From SPDF01 sp963812085 (GTDB lineage Bacteria; Gemmatimonadota; Gemmatimonadetes; Gemmatimonadales; GWC2-71-9), in assembly GCA_963812085.1 (NCBI GenBank), contig CAWETL010000006.1:124001-188000 (forward strand): DNA of 64,000 bases, written 5' to 3'. Positions 50,083 to 58,853 of this stretch are shown in pieces. Position 1 is the first letter of the stretch. Each line of letters opens with the position of its first letter. The position numbers and the translations under genes were made by a program. The notes below the pieces were generated by a model. That model saw only the letters and a list, made by a program, of their open reading frames with translations. It did no database searches and was not told where the DNA came from.

Positions 50083-50220
50083 GTGGTGTCCTCGGGAGGG
50101 ATGTGCCCGTCGGCGCGATACTCCAGCAATGTAGGGCCGGGATGACACAATGACAGGGCAGTGCTACGTTGGGCAGGATCCTCCCTCGCGACACTCCATT
50201 GCCAGCACGGAGCTTCCGCC

Positions 50221-52221
50221 ATGCCGCTGATTCGCCTTCGCGCCCTCGCCGCCCCCCTCGTCATCGGCCTGTTCGTGGCGTCCGCCTGCGCGCCCTCCAC
50301 CGCGCCCTCGACGCAGGCGCCGGCGCCGGCGCCCGCAGCGACCACCGCGACGGCGGGCGCGACCATGCGTCCGCGCCCATATCCCGTCGATGAATCGGTC
50401 GGTTTCCGGCGCGCCGTCGCCGCGGGCACCCGCACCCGCACCGGGGAGCCGGGCCCCAAGTACTGGCAGCAGTGGGCGAAGTACACGCTGGCCGCCACCT
50501 ACGACCCGGCCAGCGGCAAGCTCACCGGCAGCGGCACCATCCGGTACTACAACCGTTCGCCCCGCGCCCTGCCGCTCGTCTACGTCCACCTGCGGGACAA
50601 CCTGTTCAAAGACAGCTCGGTCCGGAACGAGGTGGTGCCGATCACCGGCGGCGTCAACCTGACCCGGGTGGCGGTGCGCGGCACGGCGGTGCCCGAATCG
50701 AAGCCCGGCGGGCCCCGCGGCTATCGCGTCAACAGCACCGTGATGTCGCTGCCGCTCTCCCCCGCGCTCGCCCCGGGAGACAGCGTCGACCTCGACTTCG
50801 GCTGGAACCTGATCGTCCCGCCGGACGGCGCGCCGCGCGGCGGCCGCACGGCGGACCTCGCGTTCATCAGCTACTGGTATCCCCAGATGGCGGTGTTCGA
50901 CGACGTGGTCGGGTGGCAGAACGACCCCTACATGAGCAACGCCGAGTTCTACATGGGCTACGGCAGCTACGACGTGGCGCTGACGGTGCCGGCCGGCTAC
51001 CTGATCGGGGCCACCGGCGGCCTGGTGAACCCCACGGAGGTGCTCTCAGCCCAGACGCGGCAGCGGATGGCGATGGCGCTCACCGCGGACACGGTGGTCC
51101 ACGTCGTCGCGGAGGCCGACCGCGGCGCCGGGACGGCCACCCTCGCCGGCCCAATGCTCACCTGGCGTTTCCACGCCGACACCGTGCGCGACTTCGCCTG
51201 GGGCGTGTCCGACAAGTACGTGATGGACGCCACCCGCGCGCAGGTGGGCGACCGCGACGGCGACGGCACGCCGGACACAGCGCTGATCCACACCTTCTGG
51301 ATTCCCGGGCACACCGACTCGAGGTGGGCCCAGGACGCCCGTTACGCTCGGCATTCCATCGAGTTCCTCTCCCGGTTCCTCTGGCCCTACCCCTGGCGCC
51401 AGGCGACTGCCATGCAGGGCCCGGATTCGTGCGGGGGCATGGAATACCCGATGATCACCTGCATCGGCGGCTTCCAGCCGGACACCTTCGAGCTCTACGC
51501 CGTGACCGTGCACGAACTGGCCCACATGTGGTTCCCGATGCAGGTGGGGTCGGACGAGACCCGCCATGCGTGGATGGACGAGGGCCTGACCGAGTTCGAC
51601 GGGCTGCAGGGCGAGAATGCCTTCTTCGCGGGGCGCGACGCCCAGGCCCGGGACCGCGACCTGTACATGCAGGTGGCGAGCGCCGGCATGGAGGAGCCGC
51701 TGATGCGTCACGGCGACCGCTACAACACCGACATCGGGTACGGGGTCGCGAGCTACATGAAGCCCGCCACGATCCTGATGACGCTCCGCGCGATGTACGG
51801 CCCCGAGCTCTTCCAGAAAGCCTATCGCAGCTACGGGCTCCGGTGGAAGTACAAGCACCCCACGCCCTGGGATTTCTTCTACACCTTCGAGAACGTGACG
51901 GGGCAGGACATGGGGTGGTTCTGGCGCACCTGGTTCTGGGAGACCTGGACGGTGGACCAGAGCGTGGCGAGCGTGACGAAAGGCGCGGCTGGCACCACGA
52001 TCGTGATCGAGGACAAGGGGCTCGCGCCGATGCCAGGGGAGGTGAAGGTGACGCGGAGCGACAGCACGACGGCGCTCGAGCGGATCCCGGTCAAGTACTG
52101 GCTCGACGGGCACACGACGTACACCTTCACCGTCCCCGGAGCCGCGGTGACCAGGGTGGAGGTGGACCCGGAACAGAAGCTTCCCGACGTGAACCGGAAG
52201 AACAACACCTGGAGTCCGTGA
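50221..52221 (+). CDS. M1 family zinc metallopeptidase, lipoprotein
   Basis: A 666-residue peptidase with lipobox (VASAC, about 22). The zinc site is HELAHMWFP (His431) with the distal Glu about 19 residues later in WMDEGLTEFDGLQGE. The exopeptidase motif is GGMEYPM (GAMEN in classical aminopeptidases). A C-terminal immunoglobulin-like domain ends in TVPGAAVTRVEVDPEQKLPDVNRKNNTW, the normal family tail. Probably cleaves peptides in the periplasm or on the surface. The GGAGCTT region upstream of 50221 fits an RBS. Confidence 0.92.
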   Translation: MPLIRLRALAAPLVIGLFVASACAPSTAPSTQAPAPAPAATTATAGATMRPRPYPVDESVGFRRAVAAGTRTRTGEPGPKYWQQWAKYTLAATYDPASGKLTGSGTIRYYNRSPRALPLVYVHLRDNLFKDSSVRNEVVPITGGVNLTRVAVRGTAVPESKPGGPRGYRVNSTVMSLPLSPALAPGDSVDLDFGWNLIVPPDGAPRGGRTADLAFISYWYPQMAVFDDVVGWQNDPYMSNAEFYMGYGSYDVALTVPAGYLIGATGGLVNPTEVLSAQTRQRMAMALTADTVVHVVAEADRGAGTATLAGPMLTWRFHADTVRDFAWGVSDKYVMDATRAQVGDRDGDGTPDTALIHTFWIPGHTDSRWAQDARYARHSIEFLSRFLWPYPWRQATAMQGPDSCGGMEYPMITCIGGFQPDTFELYAVTVHELAHMWFPMQVGSDETRHAWMDEGLTEFDGLQGENAFFAGRDAQARDRDLYMQVASAGMEEPLMRHGDRYNTDIGYGVASYMKPATILMTLRAMYGPELFQKAYRSYGLRWKYKHPTPWDFFYTFENVTGQDMGWFWRTWFWETWTVDQSVASVTKGAAGTTIVIEDKGLAPMPGEVKVTRSDSTTALERIPVKYWLDGHTTYTFTVPGAAVTRVEVDPEQKLPDVNRKNNTWSP

Positions 52222-52245
52222 TCGGGACGGAGGTTAACTTCGAGG

Positions 52246-53919
52246 GTGCGCTTCGCCACGCTCCTCCGGCCCCTCGCCGCGCTGTTCGTTCTCGCCACCC
52301 CGGCGCCAGCCCAGGCGCCGGACACCGTGGCCGCCGTGTTGCGCGCCCGAATCGACTCCTCGCTCGCCGAAGGCGCCGCCACGGTGCAAGGCGTCCCGCT
52401 GCTCACGCTCGACGTGCTGGCGGGATTCTACGCCCAACGCGGGTTTCGGCCGGCGTGGACCGAGCCCGCCCGCCTCGCCGCGCTGCTCCAGGCCATCCGC
52501 GCCTCGGAGGAGGACGGGCTCACCCCGGCTGACTACCTGCAGCAGCCGCTCGAGCGCCTGGGCCCCGCCGCGAGCGCCCCGCGCGCCTCCGCCGCCCTCC
52601 ACGCCGAGGTCGATCTCCTGGCCACCGAGGCGCTGATCCGCCTCGCCTCCTCGCTGCGGTTCGGCAAGGTGGACCCTGCGGCGGCCGACGGTTCGTGGAA
52701 CTTCCCTGCCCCGAGCCGCCTCGCGCGGTGGGGGCCGCTGCTCGACTCCCTGGTCGCGTCCGACACCCTGGCAGCCGCCCTCGCCGCCCTCGCGCCGCGG
52801 CACCCCTTCTACCTGCAGCTCCGGGCGGAACTCGCGCGCTATCGGTCGATCGATTCGGCCGGCGGCTGGACCACGATCGTCCCCGGCCCCCTGCTCACGG
52901 TCGGCATGAAGGATCCGCGCGTACCCGCCCTGCGCTCACGGCTGTCAGCCACCGGTGACTTGCCGCCGAGCGCTGCAGTCGTGCCCGGGGAACGCTACGA
53001 CCGGACGCTCGCCGCAGGGCTCGAGCGTTTCCAGGCGCGTCTCGGCCTGGCTCCGGACGGAGTTCTCGGGCCCCGGACCGTCGGGGAGTTGAACGTGCCC
53101 CCCATCCTGCGAATCAAGACGCTGCGGGTGAACCTCGAGCGCGGCCGCTGGATCCTGCCCGGGCTGGGCACCACGTTCGTGGCGGTCAACATTCCCGCGT
53201 TCCAGGCGTACTATCTCCGCAATGACAGCCTCATCTGGTCGGGACGGGCCGTCGTGGGGCAGCCGTACCTCCAGACGCCGGAGTTCCGCGCCCGGATGAC
53301 GTACCTGATCCTCAATCCCACCTGGACCGTCCCCCCGAAGATCCTCACCGACGAGGTGCTGCCGGACATCCGGAAGAATCCCGCCTATCTGGCACGAAAC
53401 AACATGCTGGTGCTCGACCGCGAGGGTGCGCCGGTCGACCCGGCCGGCATCGACTGGAACCGCTACGACGATGGGCGGACCCTTCCCTATCGCATCGTCC
53501 AGCAGCCCGGAGGCGCGAATCCCCTGGGACGGATCAAGTTCAACTTTCCCAACGCCTTCTCGGTGTACCTCCACGACACGCCCACGCCCGCCCTCTTCCG
53601 CAACCCGCGGCGGACGTTCAGCCACGGATGCATCCGCATCCAGTCCCCGATGCCGCTGGCCAGCCAGCTGCTCGGCGACTCGACCTGGACCCCGGCCGCG
53701 CTGGACAGCGCCGCGGCGCTCGGCCAGGAGATGACCATCCCGCTCCCAACGCCGGTGACGGTCCTGATCCTTTACTGGACCGCGTGGACGGACCCGACCG
53801 GCGCGCTCAATTTCCGCCCCGACGTGTACGGGCGCGACAGCGGCATCATCACGGCGCTCGATGGGCCGTTCACCTTTTCACCGCGCGGAGCCGCGCCGAC
53901 GGACCGCGCGCGCCCCTGA
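52246..53919 (+). CDS. L,D-transpeptidase (YcbB/LdtD type)
   Basis: A 557-residue murein enzyme with a signal peptide (1-22). It has an N-terminal YcbB scaffold domain (~45-270), a peptidoglycan-binding repeat (LERFQARLGLAPDGVLGPRTVGELN), then the YkuD catalytic domain with the HGCIR motif (His460, Cys462) in FSHGCIRIQSP. It forms 3-3 crosslinks between meso-DAP residues. GTG start at 52246 with GGAGG upstream. Next to a penicillin-recognising hydrolase gene. Confidence 0.93.
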   Translation: MRFATLLRPLAALFVLATPAPAQAPDTVAAVLRARIDSSLAEGAATVQGVPLLTLDVLAGFYAQRGFRPAWTEPARLAALLQAIRASEEDGLTPADYLQQPLERLGPAASAPRASAALHAEVDLLATEALIRLASSLRFGKVDPAAADGSWNFPAPSRLARWGPLLDSLVASDTLAAALAALAPRHPFYLQLRAELARYRSIDSAGGWTTIVPGPLLTVGMKDPRVPALRSRLSATGDLPPSAAVVPGERYDRTLAAGLERFQARLGLAPDGVLGPRTVGELNVPPILRIKTLRVNLERGRWILPGLGTTFVAVNIPAFQAYYLRNDSLIWSGRAVVGQPYLQTPEFRARMTYLILNPTWTVPPKILTDEVLPDIRKNPAYLARNNMLVLDREGAPVDPAGIDWNRYDDGRTLPYRIVQQPGGANPLGRIKFNFPNAFSVYLHDTPTPALFRNPRRTFSHGCIRIQSPMPLASQLLGDSTWTPAALDSAAALGQEMTIPLPTPVTVLILYWTAWTDPTGALNFRPDVYGRDSGIITALDGPFTFSPRGAAPTDRARP

Positions 53920-53947
53920 ACACGGATTCCCGACCCCGGAGCCCCTG

Positions 53948-54904
53948 ATGCACTTCCCCGGCCGACTGGTGGTTACCTGCGGTGCGCTCGCCAGCCTCCT
54001 CGCCTGCGCCAACGTGCAGCCCACGCTCACGCCGGCGCCGATGCCCCCGCAAGCGGACGCCGCGCTGCAATCGAAGCTCGCGGCCCTCGTCAAGGGTTTC
54101 CATGGAGATGTCGGGATTTACGCCTGGAACCTCCGCACCGGGCAGGAGGCGGCGATCCGCGCCGACGAGCTCTTCCCCACCGCCAGCATGATCAAGGTCC
54201 CGATCCTGATCGCCACGTTCCAGGCCATGGAGAACGGCACGCTCGCGTTCCCCCAGAAGCTCCTCTACACCGACTCGCTGGCCTACGCCGACGAGGACGA
54301 CCTCCTGGCGCATGTGCAGGACAGTTCGCAGGTCGAGCTGTCCAAGGTGGCGATGCTCATGATCACGATGAGCGACAACACCGCCGCGCTCTGGCTGCAG
54401 TCGCTCGCGGGCACCGGCACGACGATCAACGCGTGGCTGGCAAGCCACGGCTTCAATTCGACCCGGGTTAATTCACGCACGCCGGGGCGGGAGGACGATC
54501 GGAAGCAATATGGATGGGGGCAGACCACCCCGCGGGAAATGGCGGAACTGCTGGTGCGGATCCGCGACGAAAAGGCGGTGAGCCCGGCGGCCGACCAGCA
54601 GATGTACCGGATGCTGACCCGGATCTACTGGAACGGCGAGGCGCTGAGCCAGATCCCGCCCTGGGTGCAGGCGGCGTCGAAGCAGGGGGCAGTGGACCGC
54701 TCGCGCTCGGAGGTGGTGCTGGTGAACGCGCCGGCGGGAGACTACGTGTTCTGCGTGATCACCAAGAACCAGGAGGACCAGAGTTACGAGGCGTCGAACG
54801 AGGGGTACGTGCTGCTGCGCGCCGTGTCGGCGGCGCTCTGGGCGTACTTCGAGCCGGAGACGCCATGGAACCCGGCGCCCGGCGCGGCGCGGTTCGTCCC
54901 TTGA
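53948..54904 (+). CDS. Class A beta-lactamase-like serine hydrolase, lipoprotein
   Basis: A 318-residue protein: lipobox SLLAC (Cys20), SxxK motif (Ser80-M-I-Lys83), SDN (Ser142-Asp-Asn144), and ASKQGAVDRS where KTG would be (Thr replaced by Gln). An Glu-containing, shortened omega-loop (PGREDDRKQYGWGQTTP, Glu182) is possible but not the standard ExxLN. It could be a true beta-lactamase, a DD-peptidase-like enzyme, or another serine hydrolase of the fold; resistance should not be inferred from this alone. Confidence 0.7.
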   Translation: MHFPGRLVVTCGALASLLACANVQPTLTPAPMPPQADAALQSKLAALVKGFHGDVGIYAWNLRTGQEAAIRADELFPTASMIKVPILIATFQAMENGTLAFPQKLLYTDSLAYADEDDLLAHVQDSSQVELSKVAMLMITMSDNTAALWLQSLAGTGTTINAWLASHGFNSTRVNSRTPGREDDRKQYGWGQTTPREMAELLVRIRDEKAVSPAADQQMYRMLTRIYWNGEALSQIPPWVQAASKQGAVDRSRSEVVLVNAPAGDYVFCVITKNQEDQSYEASNEGYVLLRAVSAALWAYFEPETPWNPAPGAARFVP

Positions 54905-54928
54905 ACGAACCGCGCCGGCCGGCCCCGG

Positions 54929-55645
54929 CTACTGACCGACGGGCAAGGCGAAATTGCTGCTGGTGATCGTCACCACGACACCCTTGGCCGAGGCGTTCAG
55001 CACTTTCTTGACGGGAAAGGTGACGCCGGTCGCCAAGGTGGTGAAGCTGACCGTGAGCGACACGCTGGCCTTCGGGTCGTTCAGCCAGGTGGCGACGTTC
55101 ATCTCGGCGAGGTGCTTGTCCTCGTCGTGCACCACGACGGCAACCGCATCGCCCTTCTGGAGATAGTTGCTGATCGTCACCTTGAAGGTGCTGTTGGACG
55201 GATTCGGCGCCACCCCCACATCCCCACGCTGCTGCGCCTGCTGGATCAGCCCCTGCATCGGCGGCACGTACTTGGCCACCAGCGTCTTGACGCTGTCCAT
55301 GTAGGCCTTGAGGTCGGCGATCTTCTCCTTGGCGATCTTCTTGCGAAGGGGGCCGCGCATCTTCTTCGGCGCCGGCGGGGCGCCGATCTGGGCGCACTGC
55401 GGCTTCTCGGCCCCCGCGACGTACCGGCACGACATGGAGTTGGTTTCTTTCACTTCGCCGTTGAGCGCCAGTTCCGTGGTCTCGATCCAGGTGTACCCCC
55501 GCTCGGCGGCGGCGTTTTCCGCCAGGGTCCGCTTGAGCACCGCCACGCGCTCCTCCACCGTGGCCTGGGCGTGGGCCACGGTCGCCAGCGCAGCGAGCAT
55601 CAGGGCCGACGCCGCCATGCGGCGCCCCGTTGCGCGTCCGGTCAT
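54929..55645 (-). CDS. Secreted protein of unknown function, copy 1
   Basis: A 238-residue protein with a signal peptide (1-26, ending AHAQ). Mature blocks: helix with the repeat-like VLKRTLAENAAAERGYTWIETTELALNGEVK, two cysteines, a Lys-rich stretch, MDSVKTLVAKYVPPMQ and a C-terminal beta domain (WLNDPKASVSLTVSFTTLATG). The next gene is a paralogue with the same landmarks. No family recognised. Confidence 0.65.
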   Translation of the reverse strand: MTGRATGRRMAASALMLAALATVAHAQATVEERVAVLKRTLAENAAAERGYTWIETTELALNGEVKETNSMSCRYVAGAEKPQCAQIGAPPAPKKMRGPLRKKIAKEKIADLKAYMDSVKTLVAKYVPPMQGLIQQAQQRGDVGVAPNPSNSTFKVTISNYLQKGDAVAVVVHDEDKHLAEMNVATWLNDPKASVSLTVSFTTLATGVTFPVKKVLNASAKGVVVTITSSNFALPVGQ

Positions 55646-55664
55646 GTTGAGCCTCCCTCCGGGG

Positions 55665-56372
55665 TTACTGTGCGACGGCCTGCGCGAAGTTGCTGCTGGT
55701 GATGGTCACCACGATCTCCTTGGCGGTGGCCGTCAGCACCTTCTGCGAGGCGAACGTGACGCCGCTCGGCAGGGTCATGAACTGGACGGCCAGGGTGACG
55801 GTCGCCTTCGGGTCGTTGAGCCAGGTGTTGACCGCCACATTGGTCAGTGCGTTCGTGGCCGCGTTAAACGAAATCGCCACGTTGTCACCCTGCTCGAGAT
55901 AGTTGCTGATCGTCGCCTTGACCGCGCCGCCGGGCTGGTTCGGCGCCACGGCCACACCGCCCTTCCCTTCCGCCTGGGCAATGAGGTCCTTCTTGGGCGG
56001 GACGTACTGCCCGATGAGTGTCTTCACGCTGTCCATGTAGTCCTTGTACTCGTCGGTCTTCTTCTCCACCACGTGCCCGCGCACTCCCCGCTTCTTGTCC
56101 TCGGGTGCCGGGGCGCCGGTCGGCGTGCACGCCGGCTTGTTCTGGCCCATGACGTACTGGCAGGTGCTGGTGGTGGTGGACTTGACCTCACCGTTGAGGG
56201 CCAGTGCGGTCGTCTCGACCCAGGTGTAGCTCCGCTGGGCGGCAGCGTTTTTCTCGAGCGCGGACTTGAGCGCAGCCACCTGGGGATTCTGGGCGCGGGC
56301 GGTGGAGGCACCGAGGGCGACCAGCGCGAGGGCCGACAGGGTTGCGCGGGCGATGATTGAGCTACGCGTCAT
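55665..56372 (-). CDS. Secreted protein of unknown function, copy 2
   Basis: A 235-residue paralogue of the gene at 54929: signal peptide (1-27), ALKSALEKNAAAQRSYTWVETTALALNGEVK, the same two cysteines (TCQYVMG, PACTPTG), MDSVKTLIGQYVPPK and WLNDPKATVTLAVQFMTLPSG. Start ATG 56372 with GGAGGAA. 19 bases separate the pair, so they are probably co-transcribed. A tandem duplication that has diverged to about half identity. Confidence 0.65.
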   Translation of the reverse strand: MTRSSIIARATLSALALVALGASTARAQNPQVAALKSALEKNAAAQRSYTWVETTALALNGEVKSTTTSTCQYVMGQNKPACTPTGAPAPEDKKRGVRGHVVEKKTDEYKDYMDSVKTLIGQYVPPKKDLIAQAEGKGGVAVAPNQPGGAVKATISNYLEQGDNVAISFNAATNALTNVAVNTWLNDPKATVTLAVQFMTLPSGVTFASQKVLTATAKEIVVTITSSNFAQAVAQ

Positions 56373-56489
56373 GGCAAGAGTTCCTCCAGGGGGACCAGCT
56401 TCGATCGTGGGTCTTCCGGTACGTCGTGCGTCCGTGCGAATCATACCGCCCGATCCGTGGCGGACAAGGGAAGGACCCGGGCGCGCGCC

Positions 56490-57686
56490 TTATCGTTTCT
56501 TCATCTCGCGTCCTACGTGACCCAGCAGGTCCATTGCAGTGTCCAATTGCGCATCGGACAGGTACGGAGCGGGCCCCAGCCGGAGGGCGTCGCCGCGGGC
56601 GTCGGTGAGCACACCGCGTTCGTGAAGCGCACGGCTCAACTCCTGCGCACGCGGCGCGCGGAGCGCCAGGAATCCTGCGAGCTGCTCCAGCGGAACGTCG
56701 CGATCCCGTGACACGACCGCGGGGTCGAGGTCGAGCGCGTCGAAACGTTCGCAAAGGCGCCCGACCTGGTGTTGGCTCACGGCCCGGAGTAGCGCGGGGG
56801 TCAGGCCCTCGCGCCGGAAGAAGTCGAACACCGAGGCGGCGCGATACTGGCTGGTCGGGTCGTAGGTCGAACCGGCAAACCGGTCGGGACCGGCGCCGTA
56901 CGGCACGCCGTCCCGCCGTCCATCGGTCAGCGCACTGAACTCGCTGAACCATCCCGTCACCACGGGGCGAAACTCGCGCCCCGGGGGGAGCCGCAGGAAG
57001 GCGTTCCCTTCCCCGAGCTGGCAGTACTTGTAACCACCGCCGGTGACGAAGGCGCCGCCAAGTCCTTCCTTCACGATCGAGAACGGGATGACGTTGACGG
57101 CGTGGTAGGCGTCTACCAGCAGCTCGGCCCCGTGGCGAGCGCAGGCCGCCGCGAGGACGCCCAGGTCTGGGACGATGTGCGCATTGTGAAAGAAGACCGC
57201 CGAGACCAGCACGGCGGCCGTGCGATCGTCGACCGCGGCGGCCAGCCGCTCCGCCACGGTGCCCGCGGGCGCGGCCGCGACCTTGCTGATCGCGATGCCC
57301 TCCTCGCCGAGCCGGTCGAGCTGGCGGCGGATGGCGTGGAACTCCCCGTCGGTGGTGACGAGCCTGGGGCGGGTCCGCAGCGGCAGGATGGAGAGGAACC
57401 GGATAAGCAGGTCGTGGGTGCCTTGGGCAAGGGCGTACTCGCCGTCGGGATCCTCCAACAGCGCGGCGTATCCCCGGCGCACCCGCTCGGCCATCGCGAA
57501 GGCGCGCTCCCACTTGTCGTCCACCAGCTCGGCGGCATCCTGCCAGGCCTGAAGCTGGCCTTCGCGCGAGCAGTCCGGCCATGCCTGGTGGGAGTGGCCG
57601 GTCAGGAGGAGGCGTTCGGCGACCCGGAACGCGCTGTACCTGGGCGCGAGAGCGTTGGGACTGCGGTAGAGGGCGTCAGGCTGCAT
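56490..57686 (-). CDS. kynU: Kynureninase
   Basis: A 398-residue PLP enzyme (aminotransferase fold type I): HSHQAWPDCSREG start, VDAYHAVNVIPF, and the PLP lysine in TGGGYKYCQLGEGNAF; PLP-phosphate contacts in the GTHDLLIRF and VFFHNAH regions. It cleaves kynurenine or 3-hydroxykynurenine to (hydroxy)anthranilate and alanine. Tryptophan 2,3-dioxygenase is encoded 1.2 kb away on the same strand with only an SPFH/RHH pair between. No kynurenine formamidase is visible here. Confidence 0.9.
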   Translation of the reverse strand: MQPDALYRSPNALAPRYSAFRVAERLLLTGHSHQAWPDCSREGQLQAWQDAAELVDDKWERAFAMAERVRRGYAALLEDPDGEYALAQGTHDLLIRFLSILPLRTRPRLVTTDGEFHAIRRQLDRLGEEGIAISKVAAAPAGTVAERLAAAVDDRTAAVLVSAVFFHNAHIVPDLGVLAAACARHGAELLVDAYHAVNVIPFSIVKEGLGGAFVTGGGYKYCQLGEGNAFLRLPPGREFRPVVTGWFSEFSALTDGRRDGVPYGAGPDRFAGSTYDPTSQYRAASVFDFFRREGLTPALLRAVSQHQVGRLCERFDALDLDPAVVSRDRDVPLEQLAGFLALRAPRAQELSRALHERGVLTDARGDALRLGPAPYLSDAQLDTAMDLLGHVGREMKKR

Positions 57687-57712
57687 CGGGGAGCGGCCGC
57701 ACGACGGGCCCC

Positions 57713-57744
57713 TTGACCAGAGGATAGCAATATGATATCATATT
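57713..57744. promoter_or_regulatory. Divergent promoter with perfect 16-bp palindrome, kynU / SPFH
   Basis: AATATGATATCATATT (57729-57744) is a perfect palindrome with TATGAT reading outward on each strand. For the SPFH gene, TTGACC (57713-57718), a 17-base spacer and TATCAT (57736-57741) make a good sigma-70 promoter. Compare the nos/Rrf2 palindrome. Confidence 0.6.
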
Positions 57745-57771
57745 CATATCACCTTCTTCCGTGAGGAACCT

Positions 57772-58641
57772 GTGATTCGCGAATCCCAGCCCCGGGCCAC
57801 CAACGGCCTCCTGGCCCTGCTGATCTTCCTGGCCCTCGGCGCCTTCGGCTTCCTGACCATTCTGCGTGGCGCCGCGATGGATCGTCCGCTCCTGGGCGTC
57901 GGCGGCGTGTTGCTGCTGGTCTTCACCGTCATCTGCCTCGGCGGGCTCTTCATCGTGAACCCGAACGAGGCCCGGGTCCTGACCCTGTTCGGCAACTACG
58001 TCGGGTCGGCCAAGACCCCCGGACTCTGGTGGATCAACCCGTTCACCGCCAAGCGGAAGGTATCGCTCCGTATCCGGAACTTCGAGACGGCCAAGCTCAA
58101 GGTCAATGACGCCAACAGCAATCCGATCGAGATCGCCTCGATCGTGGTCTGGAAGGTCGTGGACACCGCCGAGGCCATCTTCGAGGTGGACGACTACGAG
58201 AACTACGTGAAGGTGCAGAGCGAGTCCGCCGTGCGGACGCTTGCCACGGCCTATCCCTACGACGCGCACACCGCCGGCGAGGAGGCCCTCAGCACGCACA
58301 CCGCCGAGGTGTCGAAGCGGCTGCTCGCGGAAGTGCAGGAGCGGCTCGGGAAGGCCGGCGTCCTGGTGACCGAGGCGCGCATCAGCCACCTCGCATACTC
58401 GCCGGAAATCGCCTCCGCCATGCTCCAGCGGCAGCAGGCCAGCGCCATCATCGCGGCGCGGCAGAAGATCGTCGAGGGTGCGGTCGGGATGGTGGAAATG
58501 GCGCTGGAGATGCTGTCGTCGAAGAAGATTCTCGACCTCGACGCGGAGCGGAAGGCGAGCATGGTGAGCAACCTGCTGGTGGTGCTCTGCTCCGAGCGGG
58601 GCACGCAGCCCGTCGTCAACAGCGGCACGCTGTACAACTGA
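57772..58641 (+). CDS. SPFH/band 7 domain membrane protein
   Basis: A 289-residue protein: two N-terminal membrane helices (about 12-30 and 41-60), SPFH domain (VNPNEARVLTLFGNYVGSAKTPGLWWINPF, ETAKLKVNDANSNPIEIASIVVWKV), then EARISHLAYSPEIASAMLQRQQASAIIAARQKIVEGAV as the coiled-coil/oligomerisation part. It forms membrane microdomain scaffolds. GTG start with GAGGA upstream. The following small gene encodes its usual RHH partner. Confidence 0.9.
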   Translation: MIRESQPRATNGLLALLIFLALGAFGFLTILRGAAMDRPLLGVGGVLLLVFTVICLGGLFIVNPNEARVLTLFGNYVGSAKTPGLWWINPFTAKRKVSLRIRNFETAKLKVNDANSNPIEIASIVVWKVVDTAEAIFEVDDYENYVKVQSESAVRTLATAYPYDAHTAGEEALSTHTAEVSKRLLAEVQERLGKAGVLVTEARISHLAYSPEIASAMLQRQQASAIIAARQKIVEGAVGMVEMALEMLSSKKILDLDAERKASMVSNLLVVLCSERGTQPVVNSGTLYN

Positions 58642-58643
58642 TC

Positions 58644-58814
58644 GTGGCGGAGCGAAAGGCGTTCCTGCTCCGGCTCGACCCCTCCGTCCACGCGGCGCTC
58701 GAGCGATGGGCGGAGGCGGAGCTCCGCAGCCTCAACGGGCAGATTGAATTTCTGTTGCGGGAGGCGCTGGTGAGGGCGGGGCAGATGGGCGGCGGGGCGG
58801 CGGGGCAGAAGTAG
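58644..58814 (+). CDS. Ribbon-helix-helix (Arc/HicB-like) small protein after SPFH
   Basis: A 56-residue protein, MAERKAFLLRLDPSVHAALERW plus AEAELRSLNGQIEFLLREALVRAG: a beta-strand then two helices, the RHH DNA-binding fold. GTG start three bases after the SPFH stop. Such RHH proteins typically follow this SPFH subtype, perhaps autoregulating the pair. The last residues run into a GC-rich hairpin repeat, so its exact C-terminus may be repeat-derived. Confidence 0.8.
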   Translation: MAERKAFLLRLDPSVHAALERWAEAELRSLNGQIEFLLREALVRAGQMGGGAAGQK

Positions 58815-58853
58815 GGGCGCGCCGCGGTGCGCCCCTGCGCCCCGCTGCCCCGC
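58800..58853. repeat. Nested inverted repeat at the end of the RHH gene
   Basis: Outer arms GCGGGGCAG (58800-58808) and CTGCCCCGC (58845-58853); inner arms AGGGGCGC (58813-58820) and GCGCCCCT (58829-58836). The inner 24 bases match 21 of 24 with the centre of the 42.9-kb repeat. Likely also terminates the convergent RHH and TDO transcripts. Confidence 0.65.

Noticed and set aside
53948..54904. Calling this an antibiotic-resistance gene
   Set aside because: SxxK and SDN alone do not prove lactam hydrolysis and the KTG motif is altered.
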